A stretch of 63,682 nt of DNA from an uncultured Butyricicoccus sp. (GCA_944384745.1 CALWUO010000009.1:1-63682), one strand, 5' to 3'. Positions 35,109 to 45,096 are shown, numbered from the stretch's first letter. Numbers and translations: made by a program. Notes: generated by a model not told the origin, from the sequence alone.

Positions 35109-36536
35109 TTAGATAGATTTATAAAGTTCCTCATATAGTTTTGCAGAAGCAGACCAACTAAAGTCTTCTTTCATGCCACCTGTAACAAGTTTTTTCCAAG
35201 CTGGTTTATTGTAAGTGAACACACCACATGCTTCTCTAATAACATGAAGCATATCATGTGCATTATAGCTATGGAAAGTAAATCCATTACCTGTTCCAAG
35301 ATAATCAACAAATGCATGAACGGTATCTTTAAGACCGCCTGTTTCACGAACAATAGGAATAGTACCATAATGCAATGCTATCATCTGAGCCAAACCACAA
35401 GGTTCAGATTTAGATGGCATAAGTAATATATCACTGCCAGCATAAATTTTACTTGCAAGTTCAGCAGAGAACATAATATTAACAGAGATTTTATCAGGAT
35501 AACGCTTTTTAGCTTCTATAAATATTTGCTCATAACGCCATTCACCCTTGCCAAGTACAATAAGCCTTATATCGTCTTGTAAAATTTCATCTAATACAGC
35601 CTCTATAAGGTCAAGACCTTTATGACCTGCAAAGCGAGATATTATAGCAATAACAGGGGTTTCTTCTGTACCTTCAAGACCACACATTTCAAGTAGTTGT
35701 TTTTTATTTTCTAGCTTATTTTTAACAGTTCGTGTTGTGTAATTTTTAAATAGATATGGGTCTGTTGCAGGATTATACATATCTAAATCCAAACCATTTA
35801 ATATACCATGTAGTTTATAGCTGCAATCACGAAGTATTGGGTCTAAGCCATGACCATAATAAGGAGTTTGAATTTCCTCAGCATAGGTTGGTGACACGGT
35901 AGTAACTGCACTACTTGCCACAATTGCCGCCTTCATAAGATTAACATCGCCGTCCATAGCCATAAAACCAGAGCGATAATGAGCATCGTCAATACCTAAT
36001 ACATATTCAAGTATTTCTCTGCCATATCTGCCTTGATAAGCAATATTATGAATAGTAAATACAGTTTTAATACCTTGATAAAACTCACGACCAGAGAACA
36101 TTAAATTATAATAAACTGGAACAAGAGCAGTTTGCCAGTCATTACAATTTATAACATCTGGTTTAAATTCGATATCTGGTAAGATTTCAAGTACAGCTTT
36201 ACTAAAGAATGCAAAGCGTTCAGCATCATCATATTCACCATAAATTTGGTTACGGGCAAAATAATATTCATTATCAATAAAGTAATACTTAACGCCAGCC
36301 TCTTCATATACAAAAACGCCACAGTATTGGTTTCTCCAACCAAGCTGAACATAAGCGTTTTTTACATAATTCATTTTTTCACGCCATTTTTGAGGGATAA
36401 GGCTATAATATGGGCAAAAAACAGCGACCTCATGACCTCCTGAAGCAAAAGCCTTAGGCAGAGAACCAGCCACATCACCAAGACCACCAGTTTTTATAAA
36501 AGGGGCTACCTCACTGGCAACATACATAATTTTCAT
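35109..36536 (-). CDS. glgA: Glycogen synthase (ADP-glucose type)
   Basis: A 475-residue GT5 glycosyltransferase. KTGGLGDVAGSLPKA at residues about 15-29 binds ADP-glucose, and the C-terminal E-x7-E region is visible as PSKSEPCGLAQM. It extends alpha-1,4-glucan from ADP-glucose made by GlgC. AGGTGC-type ribosome site precedes the ATG. It lies after glgD, separated by a hairpin (36557-36580, ACGGG / CCCGT). Confidence 0.96.
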   Translation of the reverse strand: MKIMYVASEVAPFIKTGGLGDVAGSLPKAFASGGHEVAVFCPYYSLIPQKWREKMNYVKNAYVQLGWRNQYCGVFVYEEAGVKYYFIDNEYYFARNQIYGEYDDAERFAFFSKAVLEILPDIEFKPDVINCNDWQTALVPVYYNLMFSGREFYQGIKTVFTIHNIAYQGRYGREILEYVLGIDDAHYRSGFMAMDGDVNLMKAAIVASSAVTTVSPTYAEEIQTPYYGHGLDPILRDCSYKLHGILNGLDLDMYNPATDPYLFKNYTTRTVKNKLENKKQLLEMCGLEGTEETPVIAIISRFAGHKGLDLIEAVLDEILQDDIRLIVLGKGEWRYEQIFIEAKKRYPDKISVNIMFSAELASKIYAGSDILLMPSKSEPCGLAQMIALHYGTIPIVRETGGLKDTVHAFVDYLGTGNGFTFHSYNAHDMLHVIREACGVFTYNKPAWKKLVTGGMKEDFSWSASAKLYEELYKSI

Positions 36537-36556
36537 AAATGCACCTCCAAACAGTT

Positions 36557-36580
36557 ACGGGATGCATAACGCACCCCGTC
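36557..36580 (-). other. Intergenic hairpin between glgD and glgA
   Basis: ACGGG and CCCGT pair, with TGC and GCA continuing the stem across one mismatch. No T-run follows on the minus strand, so a processing or stability role fits better than termination. Confidence 0.5.
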
Positions 36581-36591
36581 AGCTGTCATTT

Positions 36592-37719
36592 TTATATTAC
36601 AGAGCTTTTAGCGATAACAACAGGATAATTTTCATGTCCCATCATAGTTCTGCCATCACGGATTGTAACACCTCTGTCAGTTATAATATGTTCAAGAGAC
36701 GCACCGCTTAGTATTCTGCCATTTTCCATAATAATTGAATTACTTACAACAGCATCTTTTTCAATTAAAACATCTCTAAATAAAATAGAATTTACAACTT
36801 TACCTTCAATATGGCAACCATCAGCAATTAAGCTGTCCTCAACTTTTGCCTTATCTCCATAATAAGCAGGAGATTCATCACAAATACGAGTATAGATAGG
36901 TCTCGTACGCAGGAAAACTTCATCACGGATTTCCTTATCAAGCATATCCATATTAGCTCTAAAATATTGATGAGTGTCTTCTATTTTACAAGCATAAGCA
37001 CCAAATAGATAACCACCAATTTTGCTATCTGTAAGAGCACGAGTTAACAACTCACGCTCAAAATGTATACAGTTATGAGTTACACAATCAGCGATAAGAT
37101 GTATTAAATATTGACGGCTCATGACATAAACACCAAGGGCTTCATGTTTACACTTGCTGTCATTGCTATCACCTACACGAATATCTACAATTTCCTTTCT
37201 GCGGTTCATTTCGCAGTAAGTAGACAATCGATTTTCCTTGCCCTTTTTGGTAACTACCATAGTGATATCATTTTCAGCGTCTATATGTTGCTGAATAACT
37301 TCATCAATTGGAATATTTGCGATAATATCACCATCAGCTAAAACAACATATTCTGCTCTATTCTTTTGTAGGAAATCAATAGCACCAGATAGTGCATCAA
37401 TTTTACCACGATATTCACCAACTACAAGTGGAGAAGATTTTTTGGAATAACTATAAGGAGGCAGCATAGTAACGCCACCATTTTTACGAGATAAATCCCA
37501 ATCTTTACCATTGCCGATATGGTCAATAAGTGATTGATATTTGTCTTTCATAAGTAGACCAATACGGAAAATACCTGAGTTAACCATATTTGATAGCATA
37601 AAGTCTACAATACGATATCTGCCACCAAATGGAACAGCTGCAACTGTACGATGTTCTGTAATTTCACGCAGGTCATTGTCGTTATCAACGGCAATGATAA
37701 TGCCTAACACGTTTTTCAT
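36592..37719 (-). CDS. glgD: GlgD, non-catalytic-type subunit of ADP-glucose pyrophosphorylase
   Basis: A 375-residue nucleotidyltransferase-like protein with a left-handed beta-helix C terminus. It resembles GlgC but lacks several conserved catalytic and sugar-binding motifs, as is typical of GlgD. In Firmicutes, GlgC and GlgD form a hetero-oligomer in which GlgD raises activity. Its place directly after glgC (20-nt gap) supports the pair. Confidence 0.94.
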   Translation of the reverse strand: MKNVLGIIIAVDNDNDLREITEHRTVAAVPFGGRYRIVDFMLSNMVNSGIFRIGLLMKDKYQSLIDHIGNGKDWDLSRKNGGVTMLPPYSYSKKSSPLVVGEYRGKIDALSGAIDFLQKNRAEYVVLADGDIIANIPIDEVIQQHIDAENDITMVVTKKGKENRLSTYCEMNRRKEIVDIRVGDSNDSKCKHEALGVYVMSRQYLIHLIADCVTHNCIHFERELLTRALTDSKIGGYLFGAYACKIEDTHQYFRANMDMLDKEIRDEVFLRTRPIYTRICDESPAYYGDKAKVEDSLIADGCHIEGKVVNSILFRDVLIEKDAVVSNSIIMENGRILSGASLEHIITDRGVTIRDGRTMMGHENYPVVIAKSSVI

Positions 37720-37739
37720 TTGTACGCTTCCCCTTTTCC

Positions 37740-38951
37740 TTAAATCTCATCTGGAAGATCTTTATCTGCCATTTCCTTAGCCTTTAATGTTGCACCCTTG
37801 CCAATTCTAACTTCGGCTGCAACAACTGCAACACCCCAATCATCAGGACCAACATCTGTTGGAGTGCCGCCTACCTGTGCCTTTTCACAAATTCGAGCAT
37901 TTTCAGCAACGATTGCATAACGCACAACCGCACCTGGCTCAATAACAGCACCTGGCATCAGGATAGAATATTCAACTTTTGCACCCTTACCAATAGTAAC
38001 ATCTGAGAATAATATGGACTCAGAAACATTACCCATAATTTCACAGCCTTCAGATACAAGCGAGTGAGTAACATTTGCATCTTTGCTTGTATAGTGTGGA
38101 GGTGCACCATTGTTTCTGCCATAGATTTTCCAGCTATCGTCAGTAAGGTTAAGACCAGATTTAGGGCTTAAAAGGTCCATATTAGCTTCCCAAAGTGACT
38201 CAATAGTACCAACGTCTTTCCAATAGCCTTCAAAGCGGAAGGAAACAAGTTTTTCACCAGCCGCTAACATATCAGGAATAATATCTTTACCAAAGTCATA
38301 AGAAGATTCTGGTTTTTTCTCATCAGCAGTTAGGTACTGACGAAGTTTTTTCCATGTAAAGATATAGATACCCATAGAAGCGAGTGTTGACTTAGGTTTT
38401 TTTGGTTTCTCCTCGAATTCATAAATTGTACCATCTTCATGGCAATTCATGATACCGAAACGAGAAGCCTCATCAAGTGGTACATCAATAACAGCTATTG
38501 TAGCATCTGCGCCAGTCTTTTTGTGCTGCTGAAGCATTTTATTATAGTTCATCTTGTAGATGTGGTCACCAGATAGTATAAGTACATACTCTGGGTCATA
38601 TTCATCAACAAAGCCGATATTCTGATAAATAGCGTTAGCAGTACCTTTATACCACTCTGAAGTTTTACCTTTTTGATAAGGAGGAAGGATATAAACGCCA
38701 CCATTTAAGCGGTCTAAATCCCAAGTTTGACCTGCACCTACATAAGCATTAAGAGCATGAGGCTCATATTGTGTAAGTACACCAACGGTATCAATACCAG
38801 AGTTAATGCAGTTAGAAAGTGGGAAGTCAATAATTTTATACTTACCACCGAAAGGAACTGCTGGTTTTGCGACTTTTGTTGTTAATACATACAGTCTGCT
38901 TCCCTGTCCACCTGCAAGGAGCATTGCAACACATTCTTTTTTGCGATACAT
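37740..38951 (-). CDS. glgC: Glucose-1-phosphate adenylyltransferase
   Basis: A 403-residue enzyme with the pyrophosphorylase signature [11 protein letters not shown] (residues about 13-23), the [14 protein letters not shown] motif and the [10 protein letters not shown] motif. The C-terminal half is a beta-helix. It makes ADP-glucose from ATP and glucose 1-phosphate, the committed step of bacterial glycogen synthesis. It follows glgB after about 86 nt that contain a hairpin. Confidence 0.97.
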   Translation of the reverse strand: MYRKKECVAMLLAGGQGSRLYVLTTKVAKPAVPFGGKYKIIDFPLSNCINSGIDTVGVLTQYEPHALNAYVGAGQTWDLDRLNGGVYILPPYQKGKTSEWYKGTANAIYQNIGFVDEYDPEYVLILSGDHIYKMNYNKMLQQHKKTGADATIAVIDVPLDEASRFGIMNCHEDGTIYEFEEKPKKPKSTLASMGIYIFTWKKLRQYLTADEKKPESSYDFGKDIIPDMLAAGEKLVSFRFEGYWKDVGTIESLWEANMDLLSPKSGLNLTDDSWKIYGRNNGAPPHYTSKDANVTHSLVSEGCEIMGNVSESILFSDVTIGKGAKVEYSILMPGAVIEPGAVVRYAIVAENARICEKAQVGGTPTDVGPDDWGVAVVAAEVRIGKGATLKAKEMADKDLPDEI

Positions 38952-38994
38952 GATGTGATTCTCCGTTTCTTTCCCAATACTTTAAGATTTTGTG

Positions 38995-39025
38995 AAAGCG
39001 GTGAGCCATATGCTCAATTCCGCTA
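38995..39025 (-). other. Intergenic hairpin between glgB and glgC
   Basis: AGCGG / CCGCT with an inner GAGC / GCTC stem. Not followed by a T-run on the minus strand. It sits between the basic-tail region of glgB and the glgC start, so it may set the relative level or stability of the two coding segments. Confidence 0.55.
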
Positions 39026-39037
39026 TTATAATAACAA

Positions 39038-41035
39038 TTATTTATCTGATGTTTTCTTTGTGGTTTTTTTAACACTTGTGCGTTTTGTAGCTGTTTTAGA
39101 AGTTGTTGACTTCTTAGCAGTTGCGGTTTTAGTTGGAGTTGCACGTTTTGCACGAGGCTTACCACGAAGGAACATTACAGAAAGAGGTGCTACTTTTAGG
39201 TCTATAATATTTTCCATTCCATGGAGTTCAGCAGCCTTTGTACGTTTTTTACCATTAGAAACGCCACCACCGCCAAACTCTACGCTATCAGAAGAGAATA
39301 TTTCTTCATAAGTTCCAGCGAAAGGAACACCTATTTTGTAGCTTTCATGATAAACAGGGGCAAAGTTAGCCACACAAATAATCTCGCTTCCATCTTTTGC
39401 AATTCTGCGGAATGCAATGATATTATTAACATTGTCATCATGTGAAATCCATGAGAAACCATGCCAATCTGTATCATTTTCCCAAAGCTCCTTTTGTCCC
39501 AGATAGAACATATTAAGAGCCTTAACATAGGCACGCATTTGTCTATGAGAATCGTAACCAAGAAGCATCCAGTCTAATTGTTTTGCCTCTGACCATTCAG
39601 AGAACTGACCGAACTCACCTCCCATAAATAGCATTTTCTTGCCTGGGTGTGCAATCATATAACCGAATAATGTTCGCAGAGAAGCGAATTTATTTTCATA
39701 AGGGTCAGGCATTTTATCAAGTAAAGATTTTTTGCCGTGCACAACTTCATCATGAGAAAGTGGCAATATATAGTTTTCAGAAAAAGCATACATAAATGAA
39801 AAAGTGATTTTGTCATGCATATCTTTTCTGAAGAATGGGTCTGCACCGATATAACAAAGCATATCATTCATCCAACCCATGTTCCATTTGAAGTTAAAGC
39901 CCAAACCGCCCATATAACCTGGTTTAGTAACCATAGGCCAAGCGGTAGACTCTTCAGCAATCATCATACAATCTGGGTGAGCAGTTAAAACCATTTCATT
40001 TAGCAGTCTTAAAAAGTCAACCGCCTCTAAGTTTTCTCTACCTCCATGAATATTAGGACGCCATTCGCCTTGACGGTTATAATCCAAATAAAGCATAGAA
40101 GCAACTGCATCAACACGTAAACCATCTATATGGAACTTTTCAATCCAGAACATAGCTGATGAGAATAGAAGGTTTCTAACAGAAATTTTGCCATAATCAA
40201 AAACCCTAGTTCCCCATTCTTTATGCTCCATTTTAAGTGGGTCGGCATATTCGTATAAGTATGAGCCATCAAACTCTACAAGTCCATGACCATCTTTAGG
40301 GAAATGAGCAGGAACCCAGTCCATAATTACACCCATACCAGTTTGGTGAGCCTTATCTACAAAATACATAAGGTCATCTGGAGTACCATAACGAGAGGTT
40401 GCGGCAAAATAACCAGTAACTTGATAACCCCAAGACGCATCTAAAGGGTGTTCGGTCAAAGGCATAAGTTCTATATGAGTGTAACCCATTTCTTTAGCAT
40501 AAGGGATAAGTTCATCTGCAAGTTGACGATATGAATAAAAAGAATCATCAGCATTGCGTTTCCAAGAACCAGCATGAACTTCATAAATATTAACTGGTTG
40601 ACTATAAGGTTCATGTTTACTACGCCAAGATAGCCAACTATCATCGTTCCATTTATAGCAATCTATATCAAATATCTTAGAGCCGTTACCTGGACGTGTT
40701 TCGGAGTGAAACGCATAAGGGTCAGCTTTGTCAAGCTCATAACCTTCTGGTGTACGGATTGCATATTTATATGTATCAAATTTACGCACATCAGGAATAA
40801 ATATTTCCCATATACCATCTTCATTTCTATGCATTTGATGTGCGGTTCTGTTCCAATTATTAAACTCACCCATTACCGCAACGCTTGCCGCATTAGGTGC
40901 ATATACACGAAACATATAACCGTTTTTACCATCACATTCCGCAGGGTGTGAACCCATAAATTCATACGCATGACAATCTTTACCAGAGTGGAACAATGAA
41001 AGATGCTCTTCCAGACTAATTGCTTTTATTTCCAT
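39038..41035 (-). CDS. glgB: 1,4-alpha-glucan branching enzyme with a basic C-terminal tail
   Basis: The start at 41035 (MEIKAISLEEH) follows AGGAGA; the frame runs on to 41083 without a ribosome site. The 665-residue GH13 branching enzyme has a CBM48 domain (residues about 20-110), a barrel with nucleophile D309 (GLRVDAV), acid E361 (MMIAEES) and LSHDEVVHG. It makes alpha-1,6 branches. The last 42 residues (624-665) form an unusual tail rich in Lys, Arg, Thr and Ala (16 Lys/Arg), like histone H1 or HU extensions. The tail lies outside the normal fold. First gene of the operon. Confidence 0.94.
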   Translation of the reverse strand: MEIKAISLEEHLSLFHSGKDCHAYEFMGSHPAECDGKNGYMFRVYAPNAASVAVMGEFNNWNRTAHQMHRNEDGIWEIFIPDVRKFDTYKYAIRTPEGYELDKADPYAFHSETRPGNGSKIFDIDCYKWNDDSWLSWRSKHEPYSQPVNIYEVHAGSWKRNADDSFYSYRQLADELIPYAKEMGYTHIELMPLTEHPLDASWGYQVTGYFAATSRYGTPDDLMYFVDKAHQTGMGVIMDWVPAHFPKDGHGLVEFDGSYLYEYADPLKMEHKEWGTRVFDYGKISVRNLLFSSAMFWIEKFHIDGLRVDAVASMLYLDYNRQGEWRPNIHGGRENLEAVDFLRLLNEMVLTAHPDCMMIAEESTAWPMVTKPGYMGGLGFNFKWNMGWMNDMLCYIGADPFFRKDMHDKITFSFMYAFSENYILPLSHDEVVHGKKSLLDKMPDPYENKFASLRTLFGYMIAHPGKKMLFMGGEFGQFSEWSEAKQLDWMLLGYDSHRQMRAYVKALNMFYLGQKELWENDTDWHGFSWISHDDNVNNIIAFRRIAKDGSEIICVANFAPVYHESYKIGVPFAGTYEEIFSSDSVEFGGGGVSNGKKRTKAAELHGMENIIDLKVAPLSVMFLRGKPRAKRATPTKTATAKKSTTSKTATKRTSVKKTTKKTSDK

Positions 41036-41150
41036 GCATTCATCTCCTTTTTTGGATGTAGAATCTGCTCGGATACTATCCATTTGTTTCCTTTTGCCTA
41101 GCTTTTTGTTGCCATCGCACAGTTTATCCGACGCTAAGTTCTCATTTACT
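41036..41150 (-). promoter_or_regulatory. glgB 5' leader with long-range pairing
   Basis: The leader is about 115 nt. TCGGATA (complement of 41125-41131) and TATCCGA (complement of 41069-41075) form a 7-bp perfect long-range stem enclosing 49 nt. The TATCC part can alternatively pair with an adjacent GGATA. The stem lies shortly before the ribosome site. No known riboswitch class was recognised. Confidence 0.45.
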
Positions 41151-41156
41151 AGATAT

Positions 41157-41185
41157 AGTATACAATAACATAAAAAAAATGTCCA
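41157..41185 (-). promoter_or_regulatory. Promoter of the glg operon
   Basis: Minus strand TGGACA (41180-41185), exactly 17 bp, TATACT (41157-41162). The -35 box is part of the stem of the cinA terminator, so the end of one transcript and the start of the next share sequence. Confidence 0.7.
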
Positions 41186-41211
41186 GTATTTTTGGAAAAC
41201 ACCGGACTGTT
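41171..41211 (-). terminator. Intrinsic terminator of the nifS-thiI-cinA operon
   Basis: Hairpin GTCCaGTaTTTTT / AAAACACcGGAC (41181-41208), followed on the minus strand by ATTTTTTTTATG. It is about 95 nt past the cinA stop; nothing else is seen in that gap. Confidence 0.78.
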
Positions 41212-41304
41212 TTTGTTTATTTTTTGCAATACACTAAATTTTTACAAATTGTGCACTAATTTATACATCAATATACACGAATAACATAGAAACTGTTATG
41301 AAGT

Positions 41305-42534
41305 TTATTGTAGTTCTCTGCGTATAATATCAAGGGCGAGTGAGGCGGCATGGTTTCTAACTCTATCACGACCATTGGTGTTATTGGTTTTTCTTGTTAT
41401 ATGCTTGCCTTTTATATAAACGCTTATATAAACAAGACCGACAGGCTTTTCAGTTGTTCCACCATCTGGCCCTGCAATACCTGTTATACCTACACCCACA
41501 TCAGTACCTAAACGCTCAGAAACACCTTTTGCCATTTCCTCAGCCGTTTGAGCTGATACGGCACCATATTTTTCAAGTGTTTCAGCCTTAACGCCTAATA
41601 CTTTCATTTTTACATCATTAGAATATGAACAAACTCCGCCCATATAATAAGCAGATGCACCTGCTAAGTCAGTTATACGTTTTGATAATAAACCGCCTGT
41701 GCAGCTTTCAGCAACAGATAATGTCATATTATTTTTAATTAGAAGTTGACCGACAACCTGTTCAAGGGAGTCCACATCAACACCATAGACATCATCGCCT
41801 ATAATATCCTTAACTTGCTTGACAACAGGTTCAAGCATTTCTTCCGCCTCTTGTTCTGTTTCAGCTTTTGCAGTAATTCTAACAAAACACTCTGAGGTTT
41901 TAGCATAAGGTGCTATTGTAGGATTTTGCATAGACTGCATTAAATTATGCAGTTTGATTTCCATAGCACTTTCACCTATACCAAACATTCTTATATTGTG
42001 CGATTTAATACAACCACCTGCAAGCGGGTATAAAAACGGCATAGCATATTTTTTAAATATAGGTTCACATTCTCTTGGAGGTCCTGGGAGCATTATCACA
42101 TATTTACCATCACATTCAAAACCACAAGCAGGAGCAGTTCCCCATTCATTGGTAAAAACAGTGCAACCCTCTGGTAACCATGCCTGTTTTTCATTGTTTG
42201 GTGTCATTGTCTTACCAATTTTATCAAAAAAGTTTTTTATGTCTTCTAGTGATTTTTCATGTAAAACAAGTTTTTTATTGAAAGCCTCTGCAAGGGTTTC
42301 TTTTGTAAGGTCATCAAGTGTTGGTCCTAGCCCTCCAGTAGTTATAATAATATCAGCTCTGTTTTTAGCCTGTAAAATTACATCTTTTAAACGTTCTGGA
42401 TTATCCCCTACAACAGTTTGATAATATACATTTATACCAAGCTCACTAAGTCCTTGAGAGATAATCTGAGCATCAGTATTTACAATTTGACCTAACAATA
42501 TTTCTGTTCCGACTGCGATTAGTTCTGCGTTCAT
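41305..42534 (-). CDS. cinA: CinA-type protein (competence/damage-inducible; NMN deamidase-like)
   Basis: A 409-residue protein with an N-terminal molybdopterin-binding-like domain (GTEILLGQIVNTDAQ, TTGGLGPTLDDLTKE) and a C-terminal CinA domain (SVAESCTGGLLSKRITD, GITGIAGPDGGT). The family hydrolyses ADP-ribose and/or deamidates nicotinamide mononucleotide in NAD salvage, and is linked to competence in some species. It follows thiI by 21 nt and is last in the operon. Confidence 0.94.
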   Translation of the reverse strand: MNAELIAVGTEILLGQIVNTDAQIISQGLSELGINVYYQTVVGDNPERLKDVILQAKNRADIIITTGGLGPTLDDLTKETLAEAFNKKLVLHEKSLEDIKNFFDKIGKTMTPNNEKQAWLPEGCTVFTNEWGTAPACGFECDGKYVIMLPGPPRECEPIFKKYAMPFLYPLAGGCIKSHNIRMFGIGESAMEIKLHNLMQSMQNPTIAPYAKTSECFVRITAKAETEQEAEEMLEPVVKQVKDIIGDDVYGVDVDSLEQVVGQLLIKNNMTLSVAESCTGGLLSKRITDLAGASAYYMGGVCSYSNDVKMKVLGVKAETLEKYGAVSAQTAEEMAKGVSERLGTDVGVGITGIAGPDGGTTEKPVGLVYISVYIKGKHITRKTNNTNGRDRVRNHAASLALDIIRRELQ

Positions 42535-42555
42535 GCTATCGCCTCCAAAAAATAA

Positions 42556-43731
42556 TTATGCTTTAAATTTAGTATAAATAACCTCTGTGCCTTGGGTTGC
42601 CTCATCAACCAAAGCATCAACGTCAAGATTTTTTTCTGCCTCTAGTATTTTAAACATTTTAGGCTTAGTATTAGGGTGTTTAGGAGTAAATACCGTACAG
42701 CAATCTTCATAAGGCAAAATTGAGGTTTCAAAAGTGCCAATTTTGCGGGCAATTTTTATAATTTCCTCTTTATCCATACCGATAACAGGGCGGAATATAG
42801 GAAGTTCACATACTGCACCAGTTACAGCCATAGCGGGCATAGTTTGACTTGCAACTTGACCTAAACTTTCGCCAGTGATTAAACCTCCGCAACCCTCACG
42901 AATAGCGAGTTTTTCAGCAATACGCATCATAAAGCGACGCATAATAAGTGTAAATAATTCCTCGTGACAATGTTCACGGATTTGTTCTTGAATTTTGGTA
43001 AAAGGAACAACTAAAACAGGCATACGACCAGTATAAGCGGTCATAATTTCAGCAAGTTCAATAACTTTTTCTTTAGCTCTTTCTGATGTATATGGATAAC
43101 TAAAGAAATGAATTGCAGTTAGTTCTAATCCACGTTTAGACATCATATATCCAGCAACTGGGGAGTCAATACCACCAGAAAGCAAAATAGCCGCCTTTCC
43201 ATTTGTACCCACAGGCATACCACCTGCACCCGCTACCGCACCAGAATGCACAAATGCATATTGGTCACGGATTTCAAAATAAACAGTTAATTCTGGATTA
43301 TGCATATCTGGCTTCATATGCTTATATTTAAATGCAAGTTCACCACCGATTTTCTGAGAAACTTGAATAGATGTCATTGGGAAACGCTTGTCACCACGTT
43401 TAGTTTCAACCTTAAAACTATGAGCTGCTGCAATTTTATCTTTTAAATATTCCTCTGCGGTTTGTTGCATAGCCTCAAGTGTTTTTTCACAGACAGCCGC
43501 ACGACAGATTAAATTTATACCAAAAATTTTGGAAACAGTGTCAACAATCGCATCAGCATCTGCATTTTCGCCAATCCAAACATAGATTACAGATTGACGC
43601 ATATATACCTCACAATCTGCAACATGTTTTAATCTGCGTTTGATATTACCAAGCAGTTTATCTTCAAAAGCCTTTCTATTAAGACCTTTTAAAATAATCT
43701 CACCACATTTTAATAGTAAAACTTCTTTCAT
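42556..43731 (-). CDS. thiI: tRNA 4-thiouridine synthetase ThiI (short form)
   Basis: A 391-residue protein: ferredoxin-like and THUMP domains (about 1-165), then a PP-loop ATPase with LLSGGIDSPVAGYMM near residue 184. The C-terminal rhodanese domain of the E. coli enzyme is absent, as is usual in Firmicutes. It adds sulfur to U8 of tRNA using persulfide from a cysteine desulfurase. The desulfurase gene lies 20 nt upstream, matching the NifZ-ThiI pairing of B. subtilis. Confidence 0.95.
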   Translation of the reverse strand: MKEVLLLKCGEIILKGLNRKAFEDKLLGNIKRRLKHVADCEVYMRQSVIYVWIGENADADAIVDTVSKIFGINLICRAAVCEKTLEAMQQTAEEYLKDKIAAAHSFKVETKRGDKRFPMTSIQVSQKIGGELAFKYKHMKPDMHNPELTVYFEIRDQYAFVHSGAVAGAGGMPVGTNGKAAILLSGGIDSPVAGYMMSKRGLELTAIHFFSYPYTSERAKEKVIELAEIMTAYTGRMPVLVVPFTKIQEQIREHCHEELFTLIMRRFMMRIAEKLAIREGCGGLITGESLGQVASQTMPAMAVTGAVCELPIFRPVIGMDKEEIIKIARKIGTFETSILPYEDCCTVFTPKHPNTKPKMFKILEAEKNLDVDALVDEATQGTEVIYTKFKA

Positions 43732-43751
43732 ATATTTTCCTCACTTAAATT

Positions 43752-44879
43752 TTATCTTTTTAGCATTTTAATGCCCTGTTCAAAGCCATCTAAAAGGGCA
43801 TTTATATCTTCTTTTGTGTTAAATGGTGCAAAAGAAATTCTAATTGCACTATCAATACGTTTGTTATCAAAACCCATAGCTTTTAAAACAGCACTTTCTT
43901 TACCTTTTGCACAAGCAGAACCTGCGGAAACATAAACATCTCTGCTTTCAAGTATTCTTAACATAACTTCACTTTTACAGCCTTCAAGTGAAACATTGAA
44001 CACATGAGGTATATCAGGCTGACCGTTTTGTTTGGCCCATGGTATACGCTTTTGAAGTTCGCTTTTTAAATAGTCTGCAAGCTCATTTACATGTTTTAAA
44101 TCATCATTCATATTTTTTTGACGAATTTCACAAGCAGTTGCAAATCCTGCAATATTAGGCATTGGCTCAGTTCCAGAACGCATACCCTTTTCTTGACCAC
44201 CACCAACAATATAAGGACGAATTTTTATGTCTTTTGATATATATAAAGCACCTATTCCCTTTGGTGCACCAATTTTGTGACCACTTACACTCATCAGTTG
44301 GCAATTCCATTTTTTAGGTGTTAGTGCGGTGCGGAAAAGACCTTGCACAGCATCAATGTGAAAAATTGCTTTTGGTGCTTTATTTTTTAATATAGAGCCT
44401 ATTTTTTCCACTGGTTGAAGTGTGCCTACTTCATTATTTACAAGCATAATGCTAACTAAAATTGTATCTTGTCTTAATGCATTTTCAAAATCATTTACAG
44501 AAATATGTCCTGTTTCATCTGGCTTTAGATATGTTACAGTAAATCCATCTTCTTCAAGTCTTTTGCAAGCATTTCTAACTGCTGAATGTTCAAATTCCGA
44601 TGTGATTATATGTTTTCCTATATAGCGATTTTTATATGCTGCACCAAATATTGCTGTATTGATTGCCTCTGTTCCACCTGATGTAAAAGTTACTTCATCA
44701 GCACTTGCACCCAAAGCTTTAGCCACAATTTCACGATAGTTTTTAAGTTCTTTAGCCGCTTTAATGCCCATACTATGCTGACTTGATGGGTTACCAAAAT
44801 CAGTAAGCATAACTCTAGTCATAGCCTCTACTGCCTCAGGTAATACAGCCGTTGTAGCTGAATTGTCCAAATAATGCAT
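43752..44879 (-). CDS. Cysteine desulfurase, probable ThiI partner
   Basis: A 375-residue PLP enzyme of the NifS/IscS class. N-terminal MHYLDNSATT, TSGGTEAINTA, and the PLP lysine in SVSGHKIGAPKG are visible; the mobile-loop Cys lies in SAGSACAKGKES. It delivers sulfur from cysteine. Being first in an operon with thiI suggests the NifZ-type role in tRNA thiolation rather than general Fe-S assembly, though both are possible. Confidence 0.93.
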   Translation of the reverse strand: MHYLDNSATTAVLPEAVEAMTRVMLTDFGNPSSQHSMGIKAAKELKNYREIVAKALGASADEVTFTSGGTEAINTAIFGAAYKNRYIGKHIITSEFEHSAVRNACKRLEEDGFTVTYLKPDETGHISVNDFENALRQDTILVSIMLVNNEVGTLQPVEKIGSILKNKAPKAIFHIDAVQGLFRTALTPKKWNCQLMSVSGHKIGAPKGIGALYISKDIKIRPYIVGGGQEKGMRSGTEPMPNIAGFATACEIRQKNMNDDLKHVNELADYLKSELQKRIPWAKQNGQPDIPHVFNVSLEGCKSEVMLRILESRDVYVSAGSACAKGKESAVLKAMGFDNKRIDSAIRISFAPFNTKEDINALLDGFEQGIKMLKR

Positions 44880-44914
44880 TTTTTAATCCTTTCTATTACT
44901 TTTATTCAGTCTGA

Positions 44915-44943
44915 ATTATAACACAATATATAGTAAAAAACAA
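44915..44943 (-). promoter_or_regulatory. Promoter of the desulfurase-thiI-cinA operon
   Basis: Minus strand TTGTTT (44938-44943), 17 bp, TATAAT (44915-44920), about 35 nt before the start. Confidence 0.65.
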
Positions 44944-44996
44944 ACTTAAATAAGGTTTATTTTATATGTTATATATGATTTTTTTATCAAACAGAA

Positions 44997-45025
44997 TTGA
45001 AAGAATAATAAATTCATGCTATAAT
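44997..45025 (+). promoter_or_regulatory. purA promoter
   Basis: TTGAAA (44997-45002), 17 bp, TATAAT (45020-45025), leaving a leader of about 65 nt. No PurR box or purine riboswitch was recognised. Confidence 0.7.
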
Positions 45026-45096
45026 GCAGATGTATGCTGTTAGATGTAAAAAAAGCATTTACAACCGCAATTTTATTGAAAGGGGCATTGTAATTT

